A stretch of DNA of 14,253 nt, from positions 1 to 14,253 of the forward strand of contig JALOOK010000140.1 in NCBI GenBank assembly GCA_025454445.1. Direction: 5' to 3'. Position 1 is the stretch's first letter, and each line of letters begins with the position of its first letter. Shown here piece by piece: positions 1 through 6,768 of the stretch. Made by a program: the position numbers and the translations under genes. The DNA is from Oscillatoria sp. Prado101. GTDB taxonomy: Bacteria > Cyanobacteriota > Cyanobacteriia > Cyanobacteriales > Oscillatoriaceae. A model generated the notes under the pieces. The model saw nothing but the letters and a program-made list of their open reading frames with translations. It searched no databases and was not told where the DNA came from.

Positions 1-66
1 CACTGTTTGTTTGCCTTTTAATCTGCTTGTTGCAGAAAGAGCGCGTTCACCTCTGGTTGGGGCCTG

Positions 67-97
67 AAACCGGGTTTCTGAAAGAAACCCGGTTTCT
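67..97. repeat. AAACCCGGTTT-type palindromic repeat after the zinc-ribbon gene
   Basis: The arm at 67-79 (AAACCGGGTTTCT) is the exact reverse complement of 83-95, with a 3-base loop, giving a 13-bp hairpin. The 15-mer at 83-97 recurs exactly at 1121-1135. It lies 12 bases beyond the stop of the minus-strand zinc-ribbon gene, so it could stop or stabilise that transcript. No T-run follows on the minus strand, so it is not a classical intrinsic terminator. It is better read as an interspersed palindromic repeat that may act at the 3' end of the mRNA. Confidence 0.75.
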
Positions 98-106
98 ACG
101 CTTTCA

Positions 107-694
107 TTACATTAAACGGTGGCCGCATTGACCGCAGAAACGATCGCCCAGTTGGACTGCAGCGCCGCATTGCGAACAGAAATTCTTCCCGACAGCGGCT
201 GCTGGCGGATTCCCCATGCTCATCGACATATTGCCTATGCGCATCTCCATCGGGTTCATCCGCATTTCCATATCCCCCATCTTCATGGGTTCCACCGGCG
301 AAATCGGTTGCATCGGTTGCATCGGTTGCATCGGTTGCATCGGTTGCATCGGTTGCATCGGTTTCATCGGTTCCATTCCCCGCACCGCCGGCATTACGCC
401 TTCCTGCGCCGGCAATTCCTCCGCCCCCGCCAGGTTGGGCGCGTCACTCACCGTGCTGGTGCCGGTGGCTGTGACATTGACAAAATACCGCCCTTGTGCT
501 GCAGTAATTTCCAAGACGATCCCGGCTGGCGTGCGGAAAGCGGCGGGGGGTGCCGTCCAAGTGCCGGTGTTAAAGCTGGTGCGCTGGCTTTGCTGCTGTC
601 CTGGACTGCTGCTGACTGTGGCGACTGCAGTCTGCAGTCCCTGATTTTCCACAATTACCTGGTAGCCGGTGCCCGCATTAAATATATAAGCCAT
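107..694 (-). CDS. Zinc-ribbon protein with (MQP)6 linker
   Basis: 195 residues, function unknown. Residues 1-85 form a compact, probably beta-rich N-terminal domain (starts MAYIFNAGTGYQV) that I do not recognise by name. Residues 100-165 are a Met/Pro-rich low-complexity linker with six consecutive Met-Gln-Pro triplets at about 113-130, then further Met-rich stretches. The C-terminus carries two CxxC knuckles (C173, C176, C187, C190), a short zinc ribbon of the kind found in many bacterial membrane, regulatory and signalling proteins. There is no signal peptide or membrane segment. The ATG at 694 is preferred: a TAGG at 702-705 lies 7 bases upstream. The frame stays open upstream to a GTG at 724, but those ten codons would fall in the hairpin end of the adjacent mobile-element remnant. 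The Met-rich linker might bind metal or simply be a flexible tether; this is inference. Confidence 0.8.
   Translation of the reverse strand: MAYIFNAGTGYQVIVENQGLQTAVATVSSSPGQQQSQRTSFNTGTWTAPPAAFRTPAGIVLEITAAQGRYFVNVTATGTSTVSDAPNLAGAEELPAQEGVMPAVRGMEPMKPMQPMQPMQPMQPMQPMQPISPVEPMKMGDMEMRMNPMEMRIGNMSMSMGNPPAAAVGKNFCSQCGAAVQLGDRFCGQCGHRLM
304..375. repeat. 9-base tandem repeat coding for Met-Gln-Pro
   Basis: Six exact copies of TCGGTTGCA run from 304 to 357, followed by two variants (TCGGTTTCA at 358-366, TCGGTTCCA at 367-375). The unit is three codons long, so copy-number change adds or removes one Met-Gln-Pro triplet on the minus strand without breaking the frame. The near identity of the copies at DNA level suggests recent slippage. 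Confidence 0.9.
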
Positions 695-711
695 GATGGT
701 GCCTAATGAAT

Positions 712-942
712 TTGACACTCCCACCCAGGGATTGGATGGGATTCTCTGGCCTTTCAGCCAGATATCCGCTTTCAGAGGTTTCCGGACGCAATCCTTGGTA
801 AGGCCGGTCTGCTATCCCAGTCTTTCAACCGGCTTCTCGGACGTAAACTTTTCCTTGAGAAACCCAACGCGCCCGTGCCTTGAAGCGAGTCGCGCCTTTT
901 AGGTTGGCCGCTCTGACGGTCGTTTACATGAGCGTTGGTTTA
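712..942 (-). mobile_element. Probable IS200/IS605-type right-end remnant, omega-RNA-like
   Basis: Read on the minus strand, the stretch ends in a hairpin (stem 734-740 with 720-726, 7 bp including one G-T pair, loop 727-733) directly followed by GAGTGTCAA. Hairpin-then-GTGTCAA is the layout of the right ends of many cyanobacterial IS200/IS605 elements that carry tnpB, where the same sequence forms the 3' scaffold of the omega (guide) RNA. A second hairpin (745-750 with 757-762) lies just inside. Between 772 and 939 an open frame of 55 codons with a basic, Arg/Ser/Gly-rich composition (it contains KRRDSLQGTGALGFSRK) could be the 3' tail of a degraded tnpB, but it has no catalytic motif. No tnpA, intact tnpB or left end is present. 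The family assignment rests on remembered layout, not on a database match. Left boundary is approximate. Confidence 0.45.
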
Positions 943-1019
943 TTTTAGCTCAACCAATCAGCAAGTTCAATCAATCCAAGGTAAATTTTTGTAAACTGCT
1001 GTCACCCCCAGTGTAACTC

Positions 1020-1086
1020 GTAGGGTGCGTTCCCTATCCCACCCTTCCCGATTGAGGTGCCTTCCCTGAGAGGGAACGCACCCTAC
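1020..1086. repeat. 67-base element with perfect 16-bp terminal inverted repeats
   Basis: The arm at 1020-1035 (GTAGGGTGCGTTCCCT) is the exact reverse complement of 1071-1086. The 35-base centre is pyrimidine-rich on the plus strand and has no coding potential. Size and symmetry fit a small palindromic interspersed element (MITE-like) of the kind scattered between cyanobacterial genes. No target-site duplication was obvious. Confidence 0.8.
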
Positions 1087-1120
1087 CCCGGGCGAAACAT
1101 GGAAAATTGGCAAGGTACTG

Positions 1121-1150
1121 AGAAACCCGGTTTCTTTAAAAAACCGGGTT
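1121..1150. repeat. Hairpin repeat just after the histidine kinase stop
   Basis: AACCCGGTTT at 1124-1133 pairs perfectly with 1141-1150, and the intervening CTTTAAA adds weak pairing. The first 15 bases (1121-1135) equal 83-97, so this is the same repeat family as the hairpin after the zinc-ribbon gene. It begins 12 bases beyond the kinase stop codon. No T-run follows on the minus strand, so an intrinsic terminator role is possible but unproven. Confidence 0.7.
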
Positions 1151-1162
1151 ATTGATGCGCGG

Positions 1163-4100
1163 CTACCTTTTAGCCTGCTGAATCGGAATCCAAATCAAAA
1201 ACTCCGTGCCCTCACCCGGGTCTGAAAAGCACTGCAACTGACCGCCATGCTTGTCCACAATCTGGTAGGTAATCGACATTCCCAGCCCTGTACCGGAACC
1301 AACAGGTTTAGTCGTAAAGAAAGGATCAAAAAGCCGGCGGCGCACCTCCTCCTTCATCCCCGGGCCATTGTCAGCAATAGAAATCCTAACATGGGCATTG
1401 GGCATTGGGCATTGAGCATTAGGCATTGGTGATTGTTTTTCTCCCCCATGTTCCGCCAAGCTGCTGTCCCCATGCCCTATTGAGGTGCGAATCCGAATCG
1501 TGGGGATTGGGGATTGGGCATTGGGCATGGCGTATTGCTGTTCTTCCCACTCCCGCCGCAATGCCCTTTGCCCTTCTTCCAGCGCGTCAATCGCATTAGC
1601 CAGGATATTCATAAACACCTGATTCAGCTGACCGGCATAGCACTCCACAAGCGGCAGATTGCCGTACTCTTTGATTACTTGGATAGCCGGTCGGTTGGGT
1701 TTAGCTTTCAGCCGGCTTTGCAGAATCAGCAGCGTACTCTCAATCCCCTCGTGAATGTCAACCGCCTTCATATCCGATTCATCCAGCCGCGAGAACGTGC
1801 GCAGCGAAAGAACAATCTGGCGAATGCGGTCGGATCCCACCAGCATAGAATTCAGGATTTTTGGCAAATCTTCCTGAATGAAAATCAGGTCAATTTCCTC
1901 GAGCGCCTCTTGGATGGCAGGTGCGGGATGGGGATAGCATTCCTGGTAGAGTTGCAGCAAATTCAGCAAGTCTTCGGCATATTCCTTGGCAGGTGTGATA
2001 TTGCCGGATATAAAATTAACCGGGTTGTTAATTTCGTGAGCAACTCCAGCAACCAGCTGCCCCAGACTGGACATCTTTTCGCTTTGAACCAGTTGGGCTT
2101 GAGTCTGTTTTAGCTCCCGCAAAGCTTGTTCTAGCTCGCGGGCTTTAGTTTCGGCTATTTCAGCAGCAGTGCGGCTTTGATCGTAAAGTTGCGCCTGGTC
2201 GATCGCGATCGCCAATTGATTGCAAACCGCCTCTAGCAATTCCACTTCATCCTCGCGCCACTCGCGGGGGCGACTGCATTGAACGCAGGAAATCACGCCC
2301 AGCACACCCCGGCGCGTTGGAATAGGCAAATCCACGACAGCGGTGTGTCCCTTAGACTGAAAGAATTGCCGTTCTTGCGGGTCAGATACAGTTTCAATAT
2401 CGTCAAAACGGTAGATTTCCAATTTGGATAGCTTTTGGGCAAAAAAAGACGTCGCATCAAGCGGATAGGAACCCAAAAGTGAGAGTAGCTCGGATTTCTT
2501 CGCTTCATGCACCACATTCCACACGGGCGGTTGTGCGTCGGGGAGATACCAGATAAACTTGCAGCGCTCCAGCTGCAACAAGTGGTAAATCTCCCGCACT
2601 GCAGTTTCCAGAATCCTATCCAAGTCGAGAGAAGCGCGAATCTGACTGGCAAGCCGGTTGAGCAGCGCCTCCCGAGTTGCTAGCTCTCGGAATCGCGCTT
2701 CACTTTGCCGCAGTTCCGACTCAGCTTGCTTGCGCTCCGTAAAATCTTTTGTAACAGTAGCTAAAGCCATCGGCTCACCTGTCTGCGAGTCTTTAACAGT
2801 AAAGACGTTATAATAAACAGGTATCGGCAGACCCGTTTTGAAGTGGCGGAAGCTAACCTCTCCCTCCCAGCGTCCTGTTTCGGCAAGAGTGGGCAAAATG
2901 CGCTCTTGCAGCACCGGCAATTCCTCCGGCATAAAATAGTCAGGTATCGGCGTTTGCTTGACTTGTTCAATACCGGACAGCCCTACCAGGTTTTGACCGG
3001 CTTCATTGACAAACAAAACCTCACCCTCAAGTGTAGCTAAAGCAATGAAGTCAGAGCTGCTTTCAACAAGAGCTATCAACTTTTGCTGTTCAAACTCTGC
3101 CAGCTTGCGATCGTGGATGTCCGTGCACACGCCCACCCACTCGCGGATACTGCCATCTTCTGCGAGTACGGGAACGCCACGAACATAGAAATAGCGATAG
3201 GTGCCATCTTTCGAGCGAATGCGGCACTCAATTTCATACAGACTTTTCCTTGTAAATGCTCGTAACCAAGCATTAGCCGTGGGCTGGCGATCGTCGGGGT
3301 GAATCGCGTTTAACCAGCCCCAACCTGAGAGTTCTTCCTGACTCTGGCCCGTATAAGCGCCCCACTCCGGCATATCAACAGCCAGTCCTTCAGCATTGTT
3401 CAGCCAGACAATCTGGGAAGTGGCAACAACCAGAGAGCGATAGCGCGTCTCACTGCGCCGCAGCGCCTCTTCTTGTCGCTTCCGCTCGCTAATGTCACGC
3501 GCTATGCCAATCAAACCAATAATGTTTCCCTCACTGTCGCGCCAGGGGCTTTTCGTTGACAGATACGTTCGCATCATCTCCGGTGCTGCAACACGTTCTT
3601 CCACAATTTCAGGAACGCCCGCTGTCATAATGCGGCGGTCATTGGCCATAATTTGAAGCGCGATCTCAGCCGGCAGCAATTCCGTGTCATCCTTGCCAAT
3701 AATTTCTTCTAACGACTTGCAAAAAACGCGGGCACATGCGCCGTTTAACGTCACATATCGTCCCTCAATATCCTTGACAAATACCGGATCGACTGTGCTT
3801 TCAATCACGGAACGCAGCAGGATATAGCTTTCTGTGAGCGCCTTTTCTGCCTGCTTGCGCTCGGTAATATCTCGCGAAACCGTTGCCAGACACATTGGCA
3901 AACCAGTTTCCGGGTGCTTCACGGTGAATAAAGTCATGTACACGTCAAATTTGAGGCCTGTTTTGAAATTCACAAACTGGGTTTCTCCTTCCCAGAATCC
4001 GTGCTGCATAACCGCCGGCAGAGCGATTTGGATCAAAAATTTTCGACAGCCCTCCGCAAAGAATTCAGTCAACCGCTTGTCCGAAATATCTTCCGACATG

Positions 4101-6247
4101 CCCAAACCGATAAGTTGCCGTCCGGATTCGTTAATAAATATGAGTTCGCCTGACAGCGAGGCCATCCCTATAAAATCCTTACTGTTGGCAATCAGAGAAA
4201 CAAACTTTTGCTTTTCCTCCTCCGCCCGCACCCGGTCGGTGATGTCAGTGGAGATGCTACATATCGCGTAGGGAACACCGGCACAGTCGTAGAGAGGAAA
4301 CTTCACCGAAAGGTAGGTGTGCGCACCGTCATAGTGCGGGACAATTTCTTCCATTTCCAAAGGCAGTCCGCTTTGCCGCACCTTGAGGTCGTTCGCCCGA
4401 AATGCCTCCGCCACCTCACGATAAAAAAGCTCGCCGTCAGTCTTCCCTTTGACCAATTCTGGATTTAAACCGAGCTGGGTTGCGTACTTGCGGTTCATCA
4501 AAATATATCGGCCAAGATTGTCCTTAATATAAATAGCTGTTGGCGAGAAATCCAGAATCGCCTGCAGCAGCTGTTGGCTTTCTCGCAGCGCCGCCTCAGC
4601 CCGCACTCGGGCGCTGATGTCAACGAATAAGCCGATAGTGCCGGTGACAGCGCCACTGGCATCAAACAGCGGAGCTGTCCAGAGGCTGACATCGACCGGT
4701 GAGCCGTCTTTCCGCTGCCGGCGCAATTCCAAGCCCGCCTGTTCCTTGCCCTCCCTCTCAGCCTGAAGAATGGCGCGGAACTGCGGCTCTGCGCCAGCAG
4801 GAATAATGGGAAGAGGCTTGCCCAAAACCTCTTTTTCGCTCCAGCCAAAAAGCCGCTCAGCCGCAGGGTTCCACAGCGTCACACCCCCATCGCTACTGAG
4901 AGTCGCAATCGCCAGAGGCGAAGCTTGGATCAGCGTTTGCAAAGTTTGATTAGCAGTTCGCAGCGCCTCTTCCGCACAGACGCGCTCAGCAATCTCCCTC
5001 TGCAATTGCTGATTAGCTTGCCTTAATTCAGCTGTGCGCTCATCCACGCGAATTTCTAACTCTTCCAAAGTCTTTTTCAGCGCTTCTTCCGCCCGCACCC
5101 GCTCAGTTATATCCGTGTGCGATCCAGCCATCCGGTAAGGCTTGCCGGTGCCATCAAAAAGCACCGCACTCCGCCCAAAAATCCAGCGATAGGAGCCATC
5201 TTTGTGCCGCAAACGGTACTCCACTTCCAAATAAGGCGTCAAACCTGACAAACAGACCTGGACACTAGCTAGCACACCGTTGATATCGTCAGGATGTATC
5301 CGGTTTTTCCACTCCTCGAAATTATTTGGCACCTCCCCGTCCTCAAAACCGAGCATATTATTCCAGCGCGGCGAAAAATATACTTCGCCTGTTTCCAGCT
5401 CCCAGTCCCACAAACCGTCTCTAGAGCCTCGCACTGCCAGCTCAAACCGCTCCTGGCTCTTGCGCAGTTCCTCCTGATATCTCATGCGCTCGGTAATGTC
5501 TTCAATTGTGCCCAAGATGCCCACTACGTTTCCTTCTGAATCGTGCAGCGGTATTTTGTTAGTTTCAAACCAAGCCGGTTGGCCGTCAGCCAGAAGTGCC
5601 GGTTCAATGATATTATATTCAGGTGTATCTGTTCCCATTATTCTGGCATCGCAGGAGCGAAAGAATTCTGTTTGCTCTTTCGTCCAGGGCAACTCGTAAT
5701 CTGTTTTGCCAACGATCTCCTCTGGACTTGACAAACCGGCCACTCGCGCGAAGCCGACATTGCAGCCCAGGAAAACTGAATCTCTGTCCTTCCAAAAAAT
5801 ATACTGGGGAATGTTATCGAGCACCAGCTGCAGCATCTGTTGCGATTTCCGCAGATTTTCCTCCAGCTGTGCCGGACTTGCCAGCCCCAGCATTTGGGGA
5901 ATCAGCGGCACCAGTAGCGCCGCTGTCAGCAGCGAGACAAAAGCAGTAAAAGCTTTCAGCCAACCGGCAATCCAGTAAATGGCGTGCCACAGCGTCCAAA
6001 TCTCCATCAGGTGGGTTGTGCCGCAGGAGATAAGCGAGACTCCAAATAACAGGAATATCCAGCGGTACGGCAAGTCCCGCCGCTTGTGGACGAAGTAGAT
6101 AAGGGCGATGGGAATGGAGTAATAAGCGAGGGCAATCAGAGAATCTGATGCGATATGCAGGGGAACCAAGTCTGCCTCCCACAGGTAACAGTGCCCGTGC
6201 TGGATGAACGGGAGCGACCCAAAAAAGTGTTGCAAAAATTCTACCAT
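1163..6247 (-). CDS. Ethylene-receptor-like multi-PAS sensor histidine kinase
   Basis: 1694 residues, a membrane histidine kinase. Residues 1-120 match the ethylene-binding domain of plant ETR1 and Synechocystis Slr1212: three membrane helices with D35, Y42, I45, P46 and the copper-ligand pair C75/H79 (motif ISCGTTHLM), at a constant offset of 10 from ETR1 D25, Y32, I35, P36, C65, H69. Eight PAS domains follow (about 136-255, 265-384, 436-547, 558-673, 681-797, 808-922, 933-1047, 1056-1172), with a coiled coil at 385-436, then a GAF domain (about 1193-1352) and a coiled coil into the kinase. The core is complete: H1404 in GVAHEINNP, N-box N1547/N1551, DNGPGM at 1626-1631, FDPFFTTK, GTGLGMS at 1652-1658. 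There is no receiver domain and no neighbouring response regulator. The GAF lacks a chromophore-type Cys-His. Residues 1573-1619 are a repeat-encoded insertion. ATG at 6247 follows a strong AGGAGAGG. Ethylene and copper binding are inferred from residue conservation. Confidence 0.95.
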   Translation of the reverse strand: MVEFLQHFFGSLPFIQHGHCYLWEADLVPLHIASDSLIALAYYSIPIALIYFVHKRRDLPYRWIFLLFGVSLISCGTTHLMEIWTLWHAIYWIAGWLKAFTAFVSLLTAALLVPLIPQMLGLASPAQLEENLRKSQQMLQLVLDNIPQYIFWKDRDSVFLGCNVGFARVAGLSSPEEIVGKTDYELPWTKEQTEFFRSCDARIMGTDTPEYNIIEPALLADGQPAWFETNKIPLHDSEGNVVGILGTIEDITERMRYQEELRKSQERFELAVRGSRDGLWDWELETGEVYFSPRWNNMLGFEDGEVPNNFEEWKNRIHPDDINGVLASVQVCLSGLTPYLEVEYRLRHKDGSYRWIFGRSAVLFDGTGKPYRMAGSHTDITERVRAEEALKKTLEELEIRVDERTAELRQANQQLQREIAERVCAEEALRTANQTLQTLIQASPLAIATLSSDGGVTLWNPAAERLFGWSEKEVLGKPLPIIPAGAEPQFRAILQAEREGKEQAGLELRRQRKDGSPVDVSLWTAPLFDASGAVTGTIGLFVDISARVRAEAALRESQQLLQAILDFSPTAIYIKDNLGRYILMNRKYATQLGLNPELVKGKTDGELFYREVAEAFRANDLKVRQSGLPLEMEEIVPHYDGAHTYLSVKFPLYDCAGVPYAICSISTDITDRVRAEEEKQKFVSLIANSKDFIGMASLSGELIFINESGRQLIGLGMSEDISDKRLTEFFAEGCRKFLIQIALPAVMQHGFWEGETQFVNFKTGLKFDVYMTLFTVKHPETGLPMCLATVSRDITERKQAEKALTESYILLRSVIESTVDPVFVKDIEGRYVTLNGACARVFCKSLEEIIGKDDTELLPAEIALQIMANDRRIMTAGVPEIVEERVAAPEMMRTYLSTKSPWRDSEGNIIGLIGIARDISERKRQEEALRRSETRYRSLVVATSQIVWLNNAEGLAVDMPEWGAYTGQSQEELSGWGWLNAIHPDDRQPTANAWLRAFTRKSLYEIECRIRSKDGTYRYFYVRGVPVLAEDGSIREWVGVCTDIHDRKLAEFEQQKLIALVESSSDFIALATLEGEVLFVNEAGQNLVGLSGIEQVKQTPIPDYFMPEELPVLQERILPTLAETGRWEGEVSFRHFKTGLPIPVYYNVFTVKDSQTGEPMALATVTKDFTERKQAESELRQSEARFRELATREALLNRLASQIRASLDLDRILETAVREIYHLLQLERCKFIWYLPDAQPPVWNVVHEAKKSELLSLLGSYPLDATSFFAQKLSKLEIYRFDDIETVSDPQERQFFQSKGHTAVVDLPIPTRRGVLGVISCVQCSRPREWREDEVELLEAVCNQLAIAIDQAQLYDQSRTAAEIAETKARELEQALRELKQTQAQLVQSEKMSSLGQLVAGVAHEINNPVNFISGNITPAKEYAEDLLNLLQLYQECYPHPAPAIQEALEEIDLIFIQEDLPKILNSMLVGSDRIRQIVLSLRTFSRLDESDMKAVDIHEGIESTLLILQSRLKAKPNRPAIQVIKEYGNLPLVECYAGQLNQVFMNILANAIDALEEGQRALRREWEEQQYAMPNAQSPIPTIRIRTSIGHGDSSLAEHGGEKQSPMPNAQCPMPNAHVRISIADNGPGMKEEVRRRLFDPFFTTKPVGSGTGLGMSITYQIVDKHGGQLQCFSDPGEGTEFLIWIPIQQAKR
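1393..1434. repeat. STRR heptamer array inside the kinase ATPase domain
   Basis: Six 7-base units in tandem: three exact GGGCATT copies, then GAGCATT, AGGCATT and GGTGATT. On the minus strand they encode Met-Pro-Asn-Ala-Gln-type peptide. Such heptamer arrays (short tandemly repeated repetitive sequences) are characteristic of filamentous cyanobacteria and usually lie between genes; this one is translated in frame. Confidence 0.85.
1502..1528. repeat. Second STRR heptamer array inside the same gene
   Basis: Units GGGGATT, GGGGATT, GGGCATT and a partial GGGCAT. It lies 67 bases from the first array, and both encode Pro/Asn/Ala/Gln-rich loops (MPNAQ) between the N-box and the DNGPGM motif of the kinase. 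The sequence between the arrays encodes PTIRIRTSIG, which resembles an ordinary ATPase-domain strand, so the repeats appear to have entered at two sites flanking it. Confidence 0.8.
2205..2212. other. HIP1 octamer GCGATCGC
   Basis: An exact copy of the highly iterated palindrome GCGATCGC that is over-represented in many cyanobacterial genomes. Several one-end variants (GCGATCG) occur elsewhere in the window. Useful mainly as a marker of cyanobacterial origin. Confidence 0.8.
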
Positions 6248-6253
6248 CTCATA

Positions 6254-6261
6254 CCTCTCCT
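6254..6261 (-). promoter_or_regulatory. Strong Shine-Dalgarno of the kinase gene
   Basis: On the minus strand AGGAGAGG ends 6 bases before the ATG at 6247. This decides the start codon and gives the complete ethylene-binding domain. Confidence 0.8.
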
Positions 6262-6325
6262 TTTCCTATTTTCTGTAGCCCCGAAACACTACAGCTGCCC
6301 GACCTTCGCGCCGATTTTATTTATT

Positions 6326-6355
6326 CTAGTATTTCTTATACATAAACGCAGACAA
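6326..6355 (-). promoter_or_regulatory. Weak sigma-70-type promoter candidate for the kinase gene
   Basis: On the minus strand TTGTCT (6350-6355) and TACTAG (6326-6331) are separated by 18 bases, about 80 bases before the start codon. Both hexamers are imperfect and the area is AT-rich, so chance similarity is quite possible. Confidence 0.2.
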
Positions 6356-6366
6356 TAGAGCCTACC

Positions 6367-6396
6367 CATCTGCGTTCATCGGCGTCCATCTGCGGT
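6367..6396. repeat. Three-unit CATCTGCG(T/G)T repeat
   Basis: Three consecutive 10-base units, CATCTGCGTT, CATCGGCGTC and CATCTGCGGT. This 'CATCTGCGTTCATC' motif recurs between genes in many bacterial genomes, including cyanobacteria (from memory). It has no evident coding role. Confidence 0.6.
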
Positions 6397-6474
6397 TAAA
6401 ATAAAAATATATTTTAGATTTTCTATTGCTAGCGTTCCGCTCAAGAGCATCCAGCCGCCCGCGGAAGCGCACTC

Positions 6475-6501
6475 GTGGGGTGCCCTCGCGGCGCACCCCA
6501 C
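6475..6501. repeat. GC-rich inverted repeat, 9-bp stem
   Basis: GTGGGGTGC at 6475-6483 is the exact reverse complement of 6493-6501, with a 9-base loop. It is followed 26 bases on by a second hairpin. This is consistent with small palindromic intergenic repeats rather than a gene. Confidence 0.65.
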
Positions 6502-6527
6502 AACGGCGGGTTCGGCGGCATGAAACT

Positions 6528-6558
6528 GCAGGGGCAATCCCCCCCTGGTTGCCCCTGC
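6528..6558. repeat. GC-rich inverted repeat, 10-bp stem
   Basis: GCAGGGGCAA at 6528-6537 pairs perfectly with TTGCCCCTGC at 6549-6558, with an 11-base C-rich loop. It resembles the AGGGGCAA...TTGCCCCT palindromes that are dispersed in filamentous cyanobacterial genomes (from memory). Confidence 0.7.
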
Positions 6559-6711
6559 CGCCGGACAATCCCCGTGTCGGCAGCCCCCCTGCGCCCTCAA
6601 GGTATTGTGCAATTAATTAGCACTACAAATATAAACAAAAGTTACTGCCCACTCCCCATGTTACCTGCAAATCAAGGCTGGTAGCGGTGATATGCCGGAT
6701 CTGCCCCTTAC

Positions 6712-6742
6712 AACCACATGCAGATTAAAAGACTAACAGCTT
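6712..6742 (+). repeat. 31-base dispersed repeat, copy 1
   Basis: The stretch around CAGATTAAAAG matches 9819-9849 in the same orientation with four differences in 31 bases. The two copies bracket the helicase. A shorter inverted match (12 bases) lies at 15-26. Confidence 0.55.
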
Positions 6743-6768
6743 GCCGGACGGGAATTGTGCTAGGCATG

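Larger units (their letters stand above)
695..1162. other. Gap between the zinc-ribbon gene and the kinase gene
   Basis: A stretch of 468 bases without a convincing intact gene. It holds, from left to right, the start region of the zinc-ribbon gene, a likely IS200/IS605-type 3' remnant (712-942), about 75 AT-richer bases with nothing recognisable, a 67-base element with 16-bp terminal inverted repeats (1020-1086) and a hairpin just after the kinase stop (1121-1150). No clear promoter for the zinc-ribbon gene was found; if one exists it must lie in or beyond the remnant. Confidence 0.7.
6248..6768. other. Gap upstream of the kinase gene, repeat-rich
   Basis: A stretch of 521 bases between the helicase stop and the kinase start. 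It holds the kinase ribosome binding site and a weak promoter candidate, a three-unit CATCTGCG repeat (6367-6396), two GC-rich hairpins (6475-6501 and 6528-6558) and one copy of a 31-base repeat near the helicase end (6712-6742). Short open frames cross the GC-rich part on both strands, but they run through the hairpins, have low-complexity composition and no ribosome site, so I do not call a gene. Confidence 0.7.

Noticed and set aside
67..97. Classical rho-independent terminator of the zinc-ribbon gene
   Set aside because: The hairpin is strong, but no T-run follows on the minus strand; it matches another intergenic copy and is listed as a repeat.
304..375. CRISPR-like array
   Set aside because: Units are 9 bases, contiguous and without spacers; they are in-frame codon triplets of a protein.
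695..724. GTG start at 724 for the zinc-ribbon protein
   Set aside because: It lies inside the terminal hairpin of the transposon remnant; the ATG at 694 has a TAGG 7 bases upstream.
2191..2669. Kinase GAF domain as a bilin-binding cyanobacteriochrome domain
   Set aside because: The VQCSRPREW segment resembles the common GAF end motif, not the chromophore Cys-His site; no such pair is present at the expected place.
5280..5978. Plus-strand open frames across the kinase gene, such as those at 5280-5978
   Set aside because: They are antisense to a gene with unmistakable PAS motifs and show no domain, ribosome site or sensible composition.
6376..6612. Small protein in the gap upstream of the kinase
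   Set aside because: It runs through two GC-rich hairpins and the CATCTGCG repeat, lacks a ribosome site and has no recognisable domain.
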